Part shown: positions 63,271 to 64,000 of the stretch, one piece after another
Layout of the letters: each line of letters starts with the position of its first letter
Numbering within the stretch: the first letter of the stretch is position 1
Assembly (NCBI RefSeq): GCF_000023865.1
Contig: NC_013159.1
Location: forward strand, 4,242,001 to 4,306,000
Direction of reading: 5' to 3'
From: Saccharomonospora viridis DSM 43017
GTDB taxonomy: Bacteria; Actinomycetota; Actinomycetes; Mycobacteriales; Pseudonocardiaceae
Length of the DNA: 64,000 nucleotides
Made by a program: the position numbers and the translations under genes
The notes under the pieces: generated by a model
The model's input: the letters and a program-made list of their open reading frames with translations, nothing else
What the model was told of the DNA's origin: nothing
Database searches by the model: none

Positions 63271-63286
63271 CGTTTCACGTGAAACA
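63271..63286. promoter_or_regulatory. parS site 2
   Basis: CGTTTCACGTGAAACA, one base from consensus, just upstream of rsmG. Confidence 0.88.
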
Positions 63287-63341
63287 CGGCTGCACATCGA
63301 TTGTCCCCGATCACGGAAAGCGATCCGCGCGGGCGGGCACG

Positions 63342-63357
63342 TGTTTCACGTGAAACG
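63342..63357. promoter_or_regulatory. parS site 3
   Basis: TGTTTCACGTGAAACG, core GTTTCACGTGAAAC intact; 56 bp after site 2. Confidence 0.9.
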
Positions 63358-63366
63358 CGGATGCCC

Positions 63367-63382
63367 TGTTTCACGTGAAACG
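63367..63382. promoter_or_regulatory. parS site 4
   Basis: TGTTTCACGTGAAACG, identical to site 3 and only 9 bp after it. Confidence 0.9.
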
Positions 63383-63384
63383 CA

Positions 63385-63418
63385 GAGCGGCCCGCCGGAT
63401 GAATCCGACGGGCCGCTC
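63385..63418 (-). terminator. Terminator after jag
   Basis: GAGCGGCCCG (63385-63394) pairs with CGGGCCGCTC (63409-63418); inner CGGAT/ATCCG extends the stem. Lies downstream of jag and upstream of rsmG on the minus strand. Confidence 0.65.
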
Positions 63419-63440
63419 CCGGAAGACTCGAACCGCTCGA

Positions 63441-63977
63441 CTACTCGGGCTTCACCACGACACGCCGCTTCGGTTCCTCCCCCTCGCTCTCGCTCGTCAC
63501 GCCGTCCACGGTCGCCACCGCGTCATGGACGATCTTGCGCTCGAACGGGCTCATCGGCTGCAGCTTGATCCTCTCCCCGGTTTCGCGCACCGACTCGGCG
63601 GTGGAGCGGCCGAGCTCCCGAAGCTGCTCCCGGCGAGCGGCCCGCCAACCGGCGATGTCGAGCATCAACCTGCTCCGGACTCCGGTCTCCTGTTGGACCG
63701 CCAGCCGGGTAAGTTCCTGCAAGGCCTCCAACACCGTGCCACGGGGACCGACCAACTTGTCGAGGTCATCACCGCCGTCGATGCTCACGACCGCGCGGCC
63801 CGCCTCCACATCGAGGTCGATATCGCCGTCGTAGTCGAGGATGTCGAGCAACCGCTCCAGGTAATCGCCCGCGATGTCACCCTCGCGAACCAACAGGTCC
63901 TCGTTGTCGTCGACATCGTTCACCGCGGACGCGGTGCTGTCTCCTCCCGCACCGATCACCTCGGCCGTGTCAGACAT
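63441..63977 (-). CDS. RNA-binding protein Jag/KhpB (KH and R3H)
   Basis: 178 residues. KH-II-like part with VGPRGTVLEALQELTRLAVQQ, then R3H domain with RREQLRELGRSTAESVRETGE and LQPMSPFERKIVHDAVA, the R(x3)H motif present as ERKIVHDAV. No N-terminal Jag domain. GGAAGGAGAG upstream of ATG. In actinobacteria it sits beside yidC, expected just outside the window. Confidence 0.93.
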   Translation of the reverse strand: MSDTAEVIGAGGDSTASAVNDVDDNEDLLVREGDIAGDYLERLLDILDYDGDIDLDVEAGRAVVSIDGGDDLDKLVGPRGTVLEALQELTRLAVQQETGVRSRLMLDIAGWRAARREQLRELGRSTAESVRETGERIKLQPMSPFERKIVHDAVATVDGVTSESEGEEPKRRVVVKPE

Positions 63978-64000
63978 ATCCGTCTCTCCTTCCCGCCCCG

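Noticed and set aside
63237-63374. N-terminal extension of RsmG beginning MKQGIRVSRET
   Set aside because: It is translated parS DNA; GGAGG 8 nt before GTG 63236 sets the start.

Overview
This is high-GC actinobacterial DNA. GTG, and occasionally TTG, starts are common. No mobile element, rRNA or tRNA was recognised. Gene content and order point to the Pseudonocardiales (Pseudonocardia, Amycolatopsis or Saccharomonospora-like); the genus is an inference. The right part of the window follows the conserved left flank of dnaA/oriC in actinobacteria: cca, NUDIX, DUF6049, murJ, pseudokinase, sigM and its partner, trxB, trxA, cwlM, GNAT, parB, parA, rsmG, jag. dnaA and oriC are therefore expected a few kb beyond base 64000. 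The middle holds the ino1-padR-DUF5318-ponA-GT87-rpsF-ssb-rpsR-rplI-dnaB block. In streptomycetes this block lies on the same side of dnaA, whereas in Mycobacterium tuberculosis it lies on the other side.

Layout. 1-6.1 kb: an ABC ATPase cut by the window edge, a NarL-type kinase/regulator pair, an amidohydrolase, and a GntR(YtrA)-ABC transporter operon. 6.2-9.4 kb: a copper/haem export operon (membrane protein, PCuAC-like lipoprotein, Tat-exported DyP peroxidase) and an SDR. 9.5-12.5 kb: a Tat-exported PhoX phosphatase with a PHO-box-like promoter, and a HAD hydrolase. 12.5-20.5 kb: inositol phosphate synthase with a PadR regulator, a zinc-ribbon protein, class A PBP, GT87 membrane protein and endonuclease IV. 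20.6-22.4 kb: two related secreted, C-terminally anchored proteins. 22.5-24.2 kb: S6-SSB-S18-L9. 24.3-27.7 kb: an orphan type VII (ESX) substrate/chaperone cassette. 27.7-28.1 kb: a non-coding island of DnaA boxes ahead of dnaB. 29.6-36.8 kb: LigB dioxygenase, AI-2E-type transporter with a second kinase/regulator pair, DUF1707 protein, PTS enzyme I and a ribokinase-like enzyme. 37-46 kb: leuS with a leucine leader peptide and attenuator, an SdpI-like protein, a 0.7-kb non-coding repeat island, yqgE, a YbaB-like protein, a TNT-domain protein and cca. 46-64 kb: the cell-wall, redox and chromosome-segregation genes next to oriC, with a second DnaA-box cluster (57.15-57.24 kb) and four parS sites.

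How it works together. Most genes serve chromosome replication and segregation (dnaB, ssb, parAB, parS, DnaA boxes), envelope building (ponA, murJ plus its pseudokinase, cwlM, ddl, GT87), thiol redox control (a SigR/SigH-like promoter ahead of trxBA) and translation (S6, S18, L9, leuS, cca, rsmG). Many monocistronic genes start 6-8 nt after a TANNNT -10 hexamer, so leaderless transcripts seem common here, and this signature was used to settle several starts.
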